NCBI RefSeq assembly: GCF_000026985.1
Contig: NC_017390.1
Location: 3,773,257 to 3,837,256, forward strand
DNA: 64,000 nt
DNA from: Erwinia pyrifoliae DSM 12163
Lineage (GTDB): Bacteria; Pseudomonadota; Gammaproteobacteria; Enterobacterales; Enterobacteriaceae
Reading direction: 5' to 3'
Part shown: positions 17,727-29,348 of the stretch, one piece after another
How positions within the stretch are numbered: position 1 is the first letter of the stretch
Layout of the letters: every line of letters begins with the position of its first letter
Made by a program: the position numbers and the translations under genes
The notes under the pieces: generated by a model
The model's database searches: none
Told to the model about the DNA's origin: nothing
Seen by the model: the letters and a program-made list of their open reading frames with translations, nothing else

Positions 17727-17756
17727 AAAAACGCCCGGCGCAGTTCACCGGGCGTT
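17727..17756 (-). terminator. hairpin terminator/attenuator between livK and livH
   Basis: On the minus strand AACGCCCGG / CCGGGCGTT (9 bp) with a 9-base loop, followed by TTTTTG. It begins 22 bases after the livK stop. It probably lowers readthrough so that the binding protein is made in excess over the membrane and ATPase subunits. Confidence 0.75.
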
Positions 17757-17777
17757 ATTGCCAGAAATAACCCGGCT

Positions 17778-18893
17778 TTACTTAACGGCGTCTGAAGAGC
17801 CGTCCGCGTGCCATTTGAAGACGCCAAACTCGAAGCCTTTCAGATCGCCCTTCTCGTTCCAGCTCAGGTCGCCCATGACGGTCGGCACCGTTGCGCCTTC
17901 TTTAAGGTTCTTCACAATGTCTGCTGGCTCTTCGCTTTTGCTACGCTCCATGCCAGCCGTCAGGGACTGCAATGCGGCATAGGTGGTCCAGACAAACGGC
18001 CCGGTTGGGTTTTGCTTTTTCGCTTTCAGCGCATCGACGATGGCCTGGTTCGCCGGAACCTGGTCATAGCGTTTTGGCAGCGTCACCAGCATGCCTTCCG
18101 AAGCCGCTCCGGCAATGTTGGACAGGGAAGAGTTACCCACACCTTCCGGGCCCATAAACTGGGTTTTCAGGCCAGCGGCGCGCGCCTGGCGCAGGATCTG
18201 CCCCATTTCCGGGTAGTAACCGCCAAAATAGACAAAATCGACGTTCTCTTTCTTCAGGCGTGCCACCAGCGTTGAGAAGTCTTTATCACCGGCGGTGATA
18301 CCCTCAAACATCACCACGTTGCCGCCCGCTTTCTTCAGGCTGTCCTGCACCGAACGCGCCAGGCCTTCGCCGTACTGCTGCTTGTCGTGAACCACGGCAA
18401 TGCGCTGTGGCTTCACTGCGCTAAGAATGTATCTGGCAGCGGTTGGCCCCTGGTCAGAATCGAGACCGGTGGTGCGCATAATCAGTTTATAACTACGGGT
18501 AGTGAGATCCGGCGCGGTGGCGGCCGGCGTGATCATCAGCACGCCTTCATCTTCATAGATGTCTGATGCGGGCTGCGTGGAAGAGGAACACAAATGGCCA
18601 ATCACATAACGGATGCCGTCATTGATCACCTTGTTAGCTATCGCGACCGCCTGTTTTGGATCGCAGGCATCGTCGTATTCCACGCCAACCAGCTTATTGC
18701 CGTTTACGCCGCCTTTGGCGTTAATATCCGCAATCGCCTGTTTGGCACCGGTGAACTCCATATCACCATACTGCGCCACCGGGCCGGACATCGCGCCAAC
18801 AATCGCCACCTTAACGTCCTTAGCCAACGCCGCCTGGCTGATGATCAGTGCCATACAGCCTGCCAGTAACGCATGACCTTTAGAGATTTTCAT
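17778..18893 (-). CDS. livK: branched-chain amino-acid (leucine) binding protein LivK/LivJ
   Basis: Periplasmic substrate-binding protein of the importer. Start taken at 18893 ([17 protein letters not shown]), which begins a signal peptide ending ...AALAKDV; a G-rich site lies 9-14 bases upstream. The 371-residue precursor includes [33 protein letters not shown] with the conserved Cys, and [10 protein letters not shown]. The position, directly ahead of livH and divergent from panM, and the C-terminus [11 protein letters not shown] are those of LivK, while the signal peptide and AATAPDL resemble LivJ. The separate livJ found in E. coli between panM and rpoH is absent, so this single protein probably serves the whole system. 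Confidence 0.93.
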   Translation of the reverse strand: MKISKGHALLAGCMALIISQAALAKDVKVAIVGAMSGPVAQYGDMEFTGAKQAIADINAKGGVNGNKLVGVEYDDACDPKQAVAIANKVINDGIRYVIGHLCSSSTQPASDIYEDEGVLMITPAATAPDLTTRSYKLIMRTTGLDSDQGPTAARYILSAVKPQRIAVVHDKQQYGEGLARSVQDSLKKAGGNVVMFEGITAGDKDFSTLVARLKKENVDFVYFGGYYPEMGQILRQARAAGLKTQFMGPEGVGNSSLSNIAGAASEGMLVTLPKRYDQVPANQAIVDALKAKKQNPTGPFVWTTYAALQSLTAGMERSKSEEPADIVKNLKEGATVPTVMGDLSWNEKGDLKGFEFGVFKWHADGSSDAVK

Positions 18894-19386
18894 CCTTACT
18901 ACCCCACCTGTTGTGTTTGCGCCCTTGGAGCCTGAAACCGCAGCAGCAATGACAGCATGTATCACCCCGGAAATTGACGTTCAATGCTGCCGGAGATGCC
19001 GCCTTGCTGCGGAGCGAAGCTGTAGGGTCATTTATTATTTGCCGTTAAATCCGCGATAACGCTTTGTGTTTTAGAGGGTTAACGTGAATTACCGGATTTT
19101 TTGTCAATATACCTTTGATTTCAGGTTATTAAACAGGAATTTTCTGCTGTAAATCAACCTTCCATTTGAGTATGCAGTGGGGATAACAGGATAATCTACT
19201 GATATAAACGGTGGTATTTTAGCCATCTCTACAGCTAATTATGCTGGCGAAATAGCAACCAATATGGGTTTACTCGGTAAATCTTCTTACCTCCCGCAGA
19301 TCGCCTTGTTTTGGTACGGAAAACAAAAGCGCTAAAGTTCGATCAACTTCGTTACAATATGCCTTTCCTCAGCACCGGATTATTCG
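18894..19386. other. livK-panM divergent intergenic region
   Basis: About 490 bp, AT-rich in its middle part, with no supported gene. It must contain the promoters of livK (leftward) and panM (rightward). I could not assign an Lrp site with confidence. Confidence 0.5.
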
Positions 19387-19791
19387 ATGAAACTGACTAT
19401 CATCCGCCTGCAACAGTTGTCCGAGCAGGATCGCAGCGACTTAAAGAAAATCTGGCCGCAGGCCGATATGGATACGCTGGCCGCACGGCTGGATGAACAG
19501 CATCAGCTGTACGCGGCACGTTTTAATGACCGCCTGCTGGCGGCTGTTAAGGTGCTGATATCAGGTACACAGGCAAGCATGTCGCGGCTGGAAGTCCGTG
19601 AGGTGACGCGCAGACGTGGCGTCGGCTTATATCTGCTAGAGGAAACGCTGACGCAGAATCCGCGCATTCAGCACTGGTCGATTTGCGCAGACGGCACATC
19701 AGATCTTGTTGTTATCGCCAGCTTTATGAAGAGCGCCGGGTTCGTTCGCCAGGCAGATGAATGGGTTTATGGCTGGCAGAAGAGAGGATAG
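19387..19791 (+). CDS. panM: PanD maturation factor PanM (PanZ)
   Basis: GNAT-fold protein of 134 residues (E. coli 127). It triggers self-cleavage of aspartate decarboxylase PanD and senses CoA, linking it to pantothenate synthesis. MKLTIIRLQQLSEQDRSDLK at the start and the acetyl-CoA loop VREVTRRRGVGLYLLEETL are diagnostic. It is a single gene between livK and rpoH. Confidence 0.95.
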   Translation: MKLTIIRLQQLSEQDRSDLKKIWPQADMDTLAARLDEQHQLYAARFNDRLLAAVKVLISGTQASMSRLEVREVTRRRGVGLYLLEETLTQNPRIQHWSICADGTSDLVVIASFMKSAGFVRQADEWVYGWQKRG

Positions 19792-19950
19792 CTAATTTGA
19801 GAGGGAAGAAGGCTGACGCAAGGCTTTTCCGCACGACCAGAGAAATCTATGGCTCCGTCATTTTTACCACGCTGATTTTTGATTAATGCTGGCTTTCCTG
19901 CATCTGTCCGACGTCACTATGGAGGAGCGCCCGCGCCTTGCTGAGCCTTA
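19792..19950. other. panM-rpoH convergent spacer
   Basis: The whole spacer is about 260 bp and ends in the rpoH terminator. The livJ gene found here in E. coli is missing, and no remnant of it was recognised. Confidence 0.5.
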
Positions 19951-19991
19951 GAAAAAGAACCACCCTGCCAGCTTACCGCTCTCAGGGTGGT
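19951..19991 (-). terminator. Rho-independent terminator of rpoH
   Basis: On the minus strand: ACCACCCTG / CAGGGTGGT (9-bp stem) with a 15-base loop, then TCTTTTTC. It starts about 60 bp after the rpoH stop. Confidence 0.8.
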
Positions 19992-20053
19992 GGGTAGCAT
20001 CTCATTAACCGCCCTTGCAGGCGATTTTTCATGCTCAGACAGCAGCGGCGTCG

Positions 20054-20908
20054 TTACGCTTCGATAGCCACGCGCAGTTTTTTCATTGCGTTCTTTTCCA
20101 GCTGGCGCACACGCTCGGCAGAAACACCGTACTGGTCGGCCAGCTCCTGCAGCGTGGTTTTGTTGTCATCGTCCAGCCAGCGGGCGCGGATAATATGCTG
20201 GCTGCGTTCGTCCAGCCCCTGCATCGCATCGTTCAGCTTATCGGCGGCGTGATCTTCCCAGTTATCTTCCTCAATGCCGTTGGCAAAGTCAGAGGACTTA
20301 TCCTGCAGATAGAGCATCGGTGCCATTGAACGGCCTTCGCCCTCGTCATCAGGCGTTGGGTCAAAAGTCATATCCTGGGCGGCCATGCGCGATTCCATTT
20401 CACGCACGTCTTTACTGCTGACACCCAGCTCGCGTGCCACCATTTCCACCTCATCCTGGTTAAACCAGCCTAAACGCTGCTTGGCTTTACGCAGATTGAA
20501 GAACAGCTTGCGCTGTGCTTTGGTAGTGGCGACCTTCACGATGCGCCAGTTGCGCAGTACGTACTCGTGGATTTCGGCTTTGATCCAGTGCACGGCAAAG
20601 GAAACCAGGCGCACGCCCACTTCCGGGTTAAAACGGCGCACGGCTTTCATCAGGCCGATGTTGCCTTCCTGAATCAGGTCTGCCTGTGGCAACCCGTATC
20701 CGGAGTAATTACGAGCGACATGAACAACAAAGCGCAGGTGAGACAGGATCAGCGTTTTAGCTGCTTCCAGACAGCCCTGGTAATGCAGCCGTTCAGCCAA
20801 CGCTTTTTCCTCTTCTGCCGTCAGCATAGGCCAGGCATTAGCCGCCCGGATGTAGGAATCCAGGTTGCCTAAAGGAGCAATAGCTAAAGTTTGCATTTCT
20901 TTGGTCAT
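20054..20908 (-). CDS. rpoH: heat-shock sigma factor RpoH (sigma-32)
   Basis: Sigma factor for heat-shock promoters, 284 residues, the same as E. coli. It starts [20 protein letters not shown]. Region 2 includes [15 protein letters not shown] and [20 protein letters not shown] (-10 recognition). The RpoH box [16 protein letters not shown] is present. Region 4 ends with the helix-turn-helix [20 protein letters not shown]. The roughly 290-bp leader to its right should hold its several promoters. The 5' coding region, which forms the RNA thermosensor in E. coli, is conserved at protein level. Confidence 0.98.
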   Translation of the reverse strand: MTKEMQTLAIAPLGNLDSYIRAANAWPMLTAEEEKALAERLHYQGCLEAAKTLILSHLRFVVHVARNYSGYGLPQADLIQEGNIGLMKAVRRFNPEVGVRLVSFAVHWIKAEIHEYVLRNWRIVKVATTKAQRKLFFNLRKAKQRLGWFNQDEVEMVARELGVSSKDVREMESRMAAQDMTFDPTPDDEGEGRSMAPMLYLQDKSSDFANGIEEDNWEDHAADKLNDAMQGLDERSQHIIRARWLDDDNKTTLQELADQYGVSAERVRQLEKNAMKKLRVAIEA

Positions 20909-21195
20909 TCAAACCCTCTCTTTGTTATGCATGATTGCGGTGTCGATCCCTGAACCGCCCATAAGATTACGTGAACAGACAGCAAAATTAAACACAATCT
21001 GTGCTAACGGCTTAACCATTTACTTTCCATTAAGACGTCGAAGTTATCCACAAGTTCAATCTTACCGGTGGATATTTTATAAACTGCATGGAGGCGTGCG
21101 GGAATAACCGGGAGAAGTAACAGGCTGGCGACCTTCCTCTGCGGCACGTCTTCACGCAGCAGAGGAAGATTATAGCAAAAAATGATGTGAAAGAA

Positions 21196-22188
21196 TTACT
21201 GCGGCGTAAATCGGCGTAAATGTTGCACCGTCGCCAGCCATGCGGCCACCCAACCAATCATGGCGGAAATCAGCAGTAAAAGCAGGCTTTCATCCCACGC
21301 CAGACCATGCAGCACAAAGGAGGTGCCAAACACCGATGCCACCTGTGTCACCACCGACTCCAGCCTGAACAACAGCGCCGCCGACAGCACCAGTGACAGC
21401 AATGCCCCGCTAAAACCGAGTAGCGCTCCGCCATACAAGAACGGCCGCAGGATAAAACCGTCTGTTGCCCCGATCAACTTCTGCACGTTAATGGTGTCGC
21501 GGCGGGCAAAAATGCTCAGGCGCACGCTGTTACCAATCACCAGGAATACCGCCACAATCATCAGAATGCCGATCATTGCCGCCACCTGGCCAACCAGCCC
21601 GGTCAGCGCCGCCAGCCGGGCAAACCAGCTGTCATCCATCTTCACTTCATCAATGCCCTGCACCTTAGACACGCGGTCACGCAGATTATCCATAGTGCCT
21701 GAATTCTGGAAATTCAGCTTCGGCGTAATAATCGCTACCGCCGGCAGCGGGTTCTGCTCCAGCATATCCATCGCGCCGCCGAAGCCGGACCAGTTGCGAA
21801 ACTCGCCCAGCGCTTCTTCACGCGACAGATAGTTGACCTTGTCGACGCCGTCTTCTTTTTTAAGCTGCGCCACCACGTTTTCGGCCGCATCGTCATCCAG
21901 CGTTTTACTCAGGTAAACGGTGAGCTGCGGGGCCGGATACCACTGTTCCGCCGCCTGACTGACGTTTTTCCACACCATATAGCAGACGCTGGGCAGCGTC
22001 AGAGAGATGGCAATCACCATTACCGTCAGCAGCGTTGCCAGCGGCTGCCGCCACATATCCGACAGCGAACCGTGCATCGCGTAGCGCCACTGTTCATGCC
22101 AGCCGCCCTTGAGCGCTTTGCTTTTAGAGGGCTGCCTGTGCTTCACCGCTTTTGGCGCTGAGGGGCGAGGATTGCGTTTATTCACCAC
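21196..22188 (-). CDS. ftsX: cell-division ABC-like permease FtsX
   Basis: Inner-membrane partner of FtsE at the divisome, which controls septal amidase activators. 330 residues from a GTG start at 22188 (a second GTG follows directly) overlapping the end of ftsE. There is a short basic cytoplasmic N-terminus, a first membrane helix ([18 protein letters not shown]), a periplasmic domain of about 170 residues, then three more helices including [21 protein letters not shown]. coli FtsX is 352 residues; the difference is in the poorly conserved N-terminus. Confidence 0.96.
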   Translation of the reverse strand: MVNKRNPRPSAPKAVKHRQPSKSKALKGGWHEQWRYAMHGSLSDMWRQPLATLLTVMVIAISLTLPSVCYMVWKNVSQAAEQWYPAPQLTVYLSKTLDDDAAENVVAQLKKEDGVDKVNYLSREEALGEFRNWSGFGGAMDMLEQNPLPAVAIITPKLNFQNSGTMDNLRDRVSKVQGIDEVKMDDSWFARLAALTGLVGQVAAMIGILMIVAVFLVIGNSVRLSIFARRDTINVQKLIGATDGFILRPFLYGGALLGFSGALLSLVLSAALLFRLESVVTQVASVFGTSFVLHGLAWDESLLLLLISAMIGWVAAWLATVQHLRRFTPQ

Positions 22189-22846
22189 GATGACCTCCGT
22201 ACAAACGTCCCTGATTAAGCGTCATCTGCCGATAGTTACGGCTGGCGATCAGCCCCATATCATGGCTGGCCATCAGTACCGTAACGCCGACGCGGTTAAA
22301 CTCCTCAAACAGGCGCAAAATATCTTCAGACAGCGCCTCGTCGAGGTTACCCGTCGGTTCATCCGCCAGCAGCACCGCCGGCTTGTTCACCACCGCACGG
22401 GCAATCCCCACGCGCTGCTGCTCACCGCCGGAAAGCTGGATGGGGAAACTTTTCGCTTTGTCGAGCAGGCCGACTTTGTCCAGCGCCGCAGAAACGCGGC
22501 GGCGGATATCTTCACCACTGGCTCCGGCGATAATCAGCGGGATGGCCACATTGTCATACACCGAGCGATCCATCAGCAGATGGTGATCTTGAAAAATCAT
22601 GCCGATCTGACGGCGTAAAAACGGGACTTCACGGCTTTTCAGACGGCTAATATCGTGACCGCTAAACCAGATATGCCCGGCACTCGGGCGCTCAATGCCG
22701 CAGATCAGCTTCAGCAAGGTACTTTTCCCTGCCCCGGAGTGTCCGGTCAGAAACGCCATTTCGCCTGGGCGCAGATGAAAATCCACCCCCTGCAACGCTT
22801 GCCGACCACCGAGATAAGCCTTACTGACTTCTTCAAAGCGAATCAT
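22178..22846 (-). CDS. ftsE: cell-division ATPase FtsE
   Basis: 222-residue ABC ATPase that works with FtsX. Walker [10 protein letters not shown], the Q-loop in [16 protein letters not shown], signature [16 protein letters not shown], Walker [13 protein letters not shown] and the switch His in [11 protein letters not shown]. It lies 5 bp downstream of ftsY and overlaps ftsX, so ftsYEX form one operon as in E. coli. Confidence 0.97.
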   Translation of the reverse strand: MIRFEEVSKAYLGGRQALQGVDFHLRPGEMAFLTGHSGAGKSTLLKLICGIERPSAGHIWFSGHDISRLKSREVPFLRRQIGMIFQDHHLLMDRSVYDNVAIPLIIAGASGEDIRRRVSAALDKVGLLDKAKSFPIQLSGGEQQRVGIARAVVNKPAVLLADEPTGNLDEALSEDILRLFEEFNRVGVTVLMASHDMGLIASRNYRQMTLNQGRLYGGHRGE

Positions 22847-22851
22847 CCTAA

Positions 22852-24318
<1,467 letters not shown>

Positions 24319-24480
24319 GGTGCAACCACACTCCTCGCGGGAAAAACCGTTCTGGTAGGAAAAATAAGCTAAGTTTTATAGTCTACCACTTTCTGCAAAG
24401 CGCATTACAGCACCCTTTTACGTTTCCTCAACGCGGTTAGCCCGTTAAACTGTGCAACAAATTATTAAGAGTTCAGCAAG

Positions 24481-25086
24481 ATGAATAAGAAACCCCGCAG
24501 CGGCGCAGCCGGGCAAATAAGAATTATTGGTGGGCAGTGGCGTGGCCGTAAGTTACCGGTTCCCGATAGCGCCGGCCTGCGCCCCACTACCGATCGGGTA
24601 CGTGAAACGCTTTTTAACTGGCTGGCTGCGGATATCCAGCAGGCAAACTGCCTTGACTGTTTTGCCGGGAGCGGCGCTCTGGGCCTGGAAGCGCTGTCGC
24701 GCCATGCCGCCAGCGCCACCCTGCTGGAGCTGGAACGACCGGTGGCGCAACAGCTGGAAAAAAACCTTGCTACCCTCGGGGCGAAAAATGGACGCGTCGT
24801 TAATAGCAATACGTTGCAGTTCCTTGCCCAGAAGGGCGAGCCGCACCATCTGGTATTTGTTGACCCACCGTTTCGTAAAGGGCTGCTTGAACAGACCCTC
24901 ACGTTGTTGGAGAGCAACGGCTGGTTAGCCGATGAATCCCTGATCTATATCGAAAGTGAAGTCGAAAACGGCCTTCCGCTGGTGCCGGTAAACTGGCAGC
25001 TGCACCGTGAAAAGATCGCCGGTCAGGTGGCTTATCGCCTGTATATTCGTCATACAGAAAACGAGGATAACGCAGATGTTAATTAA
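24481..25086 (+). CDS. rsmD: 16S rRNA (guanine-966-N2) methyltransferase RsmD
   Basis: Methylates G966 of 16S rRNA with S-adenosylmethionine. 201 residues (E. coli 198). GQIRIIGGQWRGRKLPVPD at the start, the SAM-binding loop LDCFAGSGALGLEALSR and the catalytic motif FVDPPFRKG (NPPF/DPPY type). It overlaps yhhL by 11 bp at its 3' end. Confidence 0.97.
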   Translation: MNKKPRSGAAGQIRIIGGQWRGRKLPVPDSAGLRPTTDRVRETLFNWLAADIQQANCLDCFAGSGALGLEALSRHAASATLLELERPVAQQLEKNLATLGAKNGRVVNSNTLQFLAQKGEPHHLVFVDPPFRKGLLEQTLTLLESNGWLADESLIYIESEVENGLPLVPVNWQLHREKIAGQVAYRLYIRHTENEDNADVN

Positions 25087-25345
25087 CGCAGGCCGTCTGT
25101 TGATGGTGTTCGTCTGGGCTTTTTTGTTGCTTAACGTGGTACAACCCTTCCCGAAACCGCTGACGTATTTTGTTAACGTTGCACTGTTCTTTATGGTGAT
25201 TATGCACGGCCTGCAGCTGGTGCTGATGCGCACCACTCAGCCACAGGGGGCGGCTAAACTCAGCGGCGTGATGCAGGCCAAAATCTTTTTCTTTGGCGTA
25301 TTTGAGCTACTCGCGTGGCAAAAAAAGAACTTACCCAAACGCTAA
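25076..25345 (+). CDS. yhhL: YhhL family membrane protein (DUF1145)
   Basis: 89 residues, the same length as E. coli YhhL, with three hydrophobic segments (about 5-22, 27-50 and 70-82). The start ATG 25076 lies inside the end of rsmD (11-bp overlap), so it is translationally coupled. LINAGRLLMVFVWAFLLLNV is typical of the family. Function unknown. Confidence 0.92.
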   Translation: MLINAGRLLMVFVWAFLLLNVVQPFPKPLTYFVNVALFFMVIMHGLQLVLMRTTQPQGAAKLSGVMQAKIFFFGVFELLAWQKKNLPKR

Positions 25346-25714
25346 TCAGTTTCGCCGGGCTTCAGCACCCGGCTTAAAACTCACAAAGCGTGTTCCTTTA
25401 AACTGCAGCTCGCCCCGGGTGCCCTTATCCATTTGATGATAATCCCCGGCATTCAGTTCCAGTTTAAAATCACCTGCCTCGTTCAACGGATGAAACCAGG
25501 CCTCATAACGCATGTCCTCCACCGGAATATGCTCACGCTGGCGTGAGAGACGATTTGAGGCCGGATATTCTCGTTTGCTCTTTACTTCTACTATCAGGCT
25601 ACGCAGCGGCGTGACATCGTTGACCGCCACCTCACGCCGCTGTTTGATAAACTGACGGGTCGCTAAGATGGCGATAATGACCAGTATGATTAAAAAGAAA
25701 ATCGGCGGCTTCAT
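25346..25714 (-). CDS. yhhM: YhhM family protein (DUF2500)
   Basis: 122 residues from ATG 25714, with AGGA about 8 bases upstream; the frame is open further but a longer start is unlikely. One N-terminal membrane anchor (PPIFFLIILVIIAILATRQF), then a soluble domain ending in LQFKGTRFVSFKPG, as in E. coli YhhM (119 residues). Convergent with yhhL, which ends on the base before its stop. Function unknown. Confidence 0.9.
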   Translation of the reverse strand: MKPPIFFLIILVIIAILATRQFIKQRREVAVNDVTPLRSLIVEVKSKREYPASNRLSRQREHIPVEDMRYEAWFHPLNEAGDFKLELNAGDYHQMDKGTRGELQFKGTRFVSFKPGAEARRN

Positions 25715-25860
25715 GGCGTTCATCCTGCTGAATATCAAAGTTGTCGGGTTGCAGAGCGCGCTTATCAGCATACAAGCGGATCCATCCCATTGTCACATTG
25801 TTGGTCATTAACCTACACTGGGACGGAATTTGTCGAGTTCTTCATCTACAAGGACAACAT

Positions 25861-26487
25861 ATGATCTGGTCTTTCCTCGCCGTTCTCTTTTCCGGCTGGC
25901 TGTATGTGGATGCATCCTATCGTGGACCGCAATGGCAACGCTGGGTATTTAAACCGGTCACCCTGCTGTTAATGCTGGCCTGGGCCTGGCAAGCGCCGGT
26001 GCTGAAAACTACCGATTATCTTATCCTCGCCGGACTGATAGCCACGCTGGCGGGTGATGCGCTGATATTGCTGCCGAACAAACGTATGCTGTATGCCATC
26101 GGAGCATTTTTCCTGTCGCACCTGCTGTACACGCTGTGTTTTGCCAGCCAGATGACGCTTACCCTGTTCTGGCCAATACCGCTAACGCTACTGATTATCG
26201 GCGCGCTGGTACTGGCTACCGTCTGGACCCGGCTTGAAGAGTTGCGCTGGCCGATTAGTACCTTGATCGGTATGGCGCTGCTGATGGTCTGGCTGAGTAC
26301 CGAGCACTATTTTTTCCGCCCGAGCGATTACAGTTTCACCTTAATGGCTGGGGCCGACCTGCTGCTGCTGGGAAATATTGTCTGGATAATCAGCCATTTC
26401 CGCTGCCGTTTCAACGCAGACAGCGCGATTATCGCCGCCTGCTACTTCGCCGGTCACTTTATGATCGTGCGCTCCCTGTGGCTGTAA
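25861..26487 (+). CDS. yhhN: YhhN family membrane protein
   Basis: 208 residues as in E. coli, with about eight hydrophobic segments (TMEM86/YhhN fold). The start ATG 25861 is preceded by AAGGACAACAT. The family includes lysoplasmalogenases in animals; the bacterial substrate is not established. The next gene, zntA, follows after a metal-responsive promoter. Confidence 0.92.
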   Translation: MIWSFLAVLFSGWLYVDASYRGPQWQRWVFKPVTLLLMLAWAWQAPVLKTTDYLILAGLIATLAGDALILLPNKRMLYAIGAFFLSHLLYTLCFASQMTLTLFWPIPLTLLIIGALVLATVWTRLEELRWPISTLIGMALLMVWLSTEHYFFRPSDYSFTLMAGADLLLLGNIVWIISHFRCRFNADSAIIAACYFAGHFMIVRSLWL

Positions 26488-26500
26488 TCGCTAAACGCGC

Positions 26501-26532
26501 TTGACTCTGGAGTGAACTCCAGAGTGTAAGAT
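26501..26532 (+). promoter_or_regulatory. zntA promoter with ZntR-type dyad
   Basis: A -35 TTGACT (26501-26506) and a -10 TAAGAT (26527-26532) are separated by 20 bp, the over-long spacer of MerR-family promoters. It contains the dyad CTCTGGAGT-GA-ACTCCAGAG, nearly identical to the E. coli ZntR site. ZntR bound to zinc should twist this promoter into an active form. Confidence 0.9.
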
Positions 26533-26579
26533 GGTTATCGACGGGTACTGATGCCCGCCGTTACCGATCGGGAGGCGTT

Positions 26580-28835
26580 ATGCAGCAGCACTCTTCTTGT
26601 GGTTGTGGTCACCACCACGCCAACAAACAGCCCGGGTGCGCGACCCGCTCGCGCCCCGTTATCAAAAAAGTCACCGCCGTTAGTGCAGAAACGCCCTGCT
26701 GTGGCGATGCCGACTGCGGTTTGGCGGATTCACCAGATGAAGAGGCCGACAGGCTGGCGCAAACCGCCCGTTTTAGCTGGCGGGTGCAGGGCATGGACTG
26801 TCCGAGCTGCGCGCAAAAAGTCGAAACCGCCGTCAAACAACTTGCCAACGTTAGTGCGGCCCGCGTGGTTTTTGCCAGCGAAAAACTGCTGGTCGATGCC
26901 AGCGACGATGTGCGTAGCCAGGTTGAACAGGCTGTCGCACGCGTTGGCTTCCGGCTTCAGCGCAGCGATGCGGCAGCACCTGCCGTTGAAGCCCGTTTCT
27001 GGCAGGAAAACCGCAGCGCGCTGGTGCTGGCATTGCTGATGGCGGCCAGCTGGCTGCTCGGTATTATCCATCCTGGCGCGGGGACTTTCGCCTTTACCCT
27101 AACCACGCTGGTTGGCGTCTGCCCGGTTGCGCATCGCGCTCTGCGGCTGATACGCAGCGGCTCACCGTTCAGCATCGAAACCCTGATGAGCGTTGCCGCC
27201 ATTGGCGCACTGTTTATCGGTGCGACGGCCGAAGCGGCGATGGTGCTGCTGCTGTTTACGCTTGGTGAACGGCTGGAGTCATTTGCCGCCGGTCGGGCGC
27301 GCAAAGGGGTGACGGCGCTGATGGCCCTGAAACCTGACCAGGCGCTACGAATTCGCTGCGGACAGCGTGAAAGCGTTGCGGTAAGCGACCTGCGTCCGGG
27401 TGACGTGATTGAAGTCGCCGCCGGCGGGCGTCTGCCTGCCGATGCAAAGTTGCTGAGCCCGTTTGCCAGCTTTGATGAAAGCGCTCTGACAGGGGAATCG
27501 GTGCCGGTCGATCGCCAGCAGGATGAAGCTATCGCCGCAGGCAGCATGAGCGTTGACCGCCCGGTACAGCTGGAGGTTATTTCGGAACCGGGCCGCAGCG
27601 CCATTGACCGCATCCTGCATCTGATTGAGGAAGCCGGGGAGCGGCGTGCGCCAATCGAGCGTTTCCTCACCCGGTTTAGCCGCATTTATACCCCGATCGT
27701 CATGGTGCTGGCGCTGGCCGTGGCGCTGCTGCCTCCGCTGCTGATGGCGACGGCATGGCAGCCGTGGATCTACAAGGGATTAACGCTGCTGCTGATCGGC
27801 TGTCCGTGTGCGCTGGTTATCTCCACTCCGGCGGCGGTAACCTCGGCACTGGCCGCCGCAGCTCGTCGTGGCGCGCTGATCAAGGGCGGTGCGGCGCTGG
27901 AAAACCTCGGCAACGTGCGTACTATTGCTTTCGACAAAACCGGCACCCTGACTGAGGGGAAACCCCAGCTTACCGCCATCATCGCGCTGGACGGCAGCGA
28001 TGAAAACCGGCTTTTGGCTATTGCAGCCGCTGTTGAACAAGGTTCATCACATCCTTTAGCACGGGCAATCGTCGCAGCGGCCGATGCTCGTCAACTGGCG
28101 GTTCCTGCGGCCAGCGATCGGCGTGTGCTGGCAGGCAGTGGCATACAGGCAGTTGTAAGTAATCGCTTACTATCTGTAAGTTCACCGCACAGATTACCCG
28201 AAAATTTATTGGCCCAGCGGCATAAAGAGATAGAAGCACTGGAAAATGGCGGCAATACCGTGGTGATACTGCACGACGAACGACAGCTACTGGCAATCGT
28301 CGTCCTGCGCGACACGCTGCGCGCCGATGCCCGTGGTGCGCTGGCAGAACTGCAGGCGCTGAATATTCAGGCCGTGATGCTGACCGGAGACAACCCGCGC
28401 GCTGCGGCAGCCATTGCCGCCGAGCTGGGCATTGACTACCGCGCCAGCCTGTTGCCGGAAGATAAGGTCAACGCCATCACCAGGCTGCAGCAGCAGCAGG
28501 CGGTAGCGATGGTAGGTGACGGCATCAACGATGCGCCAGCGATGAAAGCCGCCACCATCGGTATTGCGATGGGCAGCGGCAGCGATGTTGCGCTGGAAAC
28601 CGCCGATGCGGCCCTGCCGCATAACCGCCTTGCCGGACTGGCAACGATGATCCGCCTGTCGCGTGCCGCCCACGCCAATATTCGTCAGAACATTGCACTG
28701 GCGCTGGGCCTGAAAGTCCTGTTCCTGATCACCACGCTGCTGGGTATTACCGGGTTGTGGCTGGCCGTACTGGCCGATTCTGGCGCTACGGCGTTAGTGA
28801 CTGCTAACGCACTGCGCTTGCTCGGTAAGAGATAA
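26580..28835 (+). CDS. zntA: Zn(II)/Cd(II)/Pb(II)-exporting P-type ATPase ZntA
   Basis: Inner-membrane P1B-type ATPase that pumps out zinc, cadmium and lead; 751 residues (E. coli 732). The N-terminus is rich in His and Cys (HSSCGCGHHHANKQPGCATR), followed by a CCGDADCG cluster and the metal-binding GMDCPSC at about residue 71. Membrane motif IGCPCALVIST near residue 407, phosphorylation site DKTGTLTEG near 451, and hinge MVGDGINDAPA. The extra N-terminal metal-ligand stretch accounts for the added length. Confidence 0.98.
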   Translation: MQQHSSCGCGHHHANKQPGCATRSRPVIKKVTAVSAETPCCGDADCGLADSPDEEADRLAQTARFSWRVQGMDCPSCAQKVETAVKQLANVSAARVVFASEKLLVDASDDVRSQVEQAVARVGFRLQRSDAAAPAVEARFWQENRSALVLALLMAASWLLGIIHPGAGTFAFTLTTLVGVCPVAHRALRLIRSGSPFSIETLMSVAAIGALFIGATAEAAMVLLLFTLGERLESFAAGRARKGVTALMALKPDQALRIRCGQRESVAVSDLRPGDVIEVAAGGRLPADAKLLSPFASFDESALTGESVPVDRQQDEAIAAGSMSVDRPVQLEVISEPGRSAIDRILHLIEEAGERRAPIERFLTRFSRIYTPIVMVLALAVALLPPLLMATAWQPWIYKGLTLLLIGCPCALVISTPAAVTSALAAAARRGALIKGGAALENLGNVRTIAFDKTGTLTEGKPQLTAIIALDGSDENRLLAIAAAVEQGSSHPLARAIVAAADARQLAVPAASDRRVLAGSGIQAVVSNRLLSVSSPHRLPENLLAQRHKEIEALENGGNTVVILHDERQLLAIVVLRDTLRADARGALAELQALNIQAVMLTGDNPRAAAAIAAELGIDYRASLLPEDKVNAITRLQQQQAVAMVGDGINDAPAMKAATIGIAMGSGSDVALETADAALPHNRLAGLATMIRLSRAAHANIRQNIALALGLKVLFLITTLLGITGLWLAVLADSGATALVTANALRLLGKR

Positions 28836-28836
28836 C

Positions 28837-28871
28837 GGGCTAAGCGCAGCGTCAGGCTATAGCCCTTTTTT
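28837..28871 (+). terminator. Rho-independent terminator of zntA
   Basis: GGGCTA / TAGCCC, a 6-bp stem with a 17-base loop, followed by six T. It begins one base after the zntA stop and overlaps the 3' end of the convergent tusA. Confidence 0.65.
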
Positions 28872-29102
28872 CAGCAGATATTGATAGGGCAGCGCGTCGA
28901 CGGCCTGTGCCACCAGCGTATGTTCCATAAAACGGCAAAAACCGGGAATGTCACGGGTGGTGGCCGGGTCATCGGCGATAATCAGCAGGGTTTCGCCCTC
29001 CTGCATATGGCGCACGGTTTTACGCACCATCATAACCGGTTCCGGGCAACGCAGCCCCTGGGTATCAAGGGTTTGGTCAGGATTGGCAAATGGGTCGCTC
29101 AT
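28857..29102 (-). CDS. tusA: sulfur carrier protein TusA
   Basis: 81-residue sulfurtransferase that accepts sulfur from IscS and passes it to TusBCD for 2-thiolation of tRNA wobble uridine. [19 protein letters not shown] contains the active Cys19. Convergent with zntA and divergent from yhhQ, the E. coli arrangement. Confidence 0.97.
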   Translation of the reverse strand: MSDPFANPDQTLDTQGLRCPEPVMMVRKTVRHMQEGETLLIIADDPATTRDIPGFCRFMEHTLVAQAVDALPYQYLLKKGL

Positions 29103-29348
29103 AGTTCTCTCAATAAGGGAAAAGCAAACTTTGCACTATTTTACCCTGGGTCAAAGCAGGTGCAACCATTCAGCCCCACGATAACGTTTGCGCTCAAATC
29201 AACCGTTGCATTGGCAGGCTAAATCGGTAATATGCCGCAAAATCGTACATATCCACTCGATTTCGCGTTGCGGTAAGGCATGGCTCAGCGTGAAAGATGA
29301 AGGACAGGACTGGGTTCCCTCACCCCATAACAGATAAAAAGGCTCAAT

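Noticed and set aside
26551..27039. Plus-strand frame overlapping zntA
   Set aside because: It is out of phase with the zntA frame, which has all P-type ATPase motifs.
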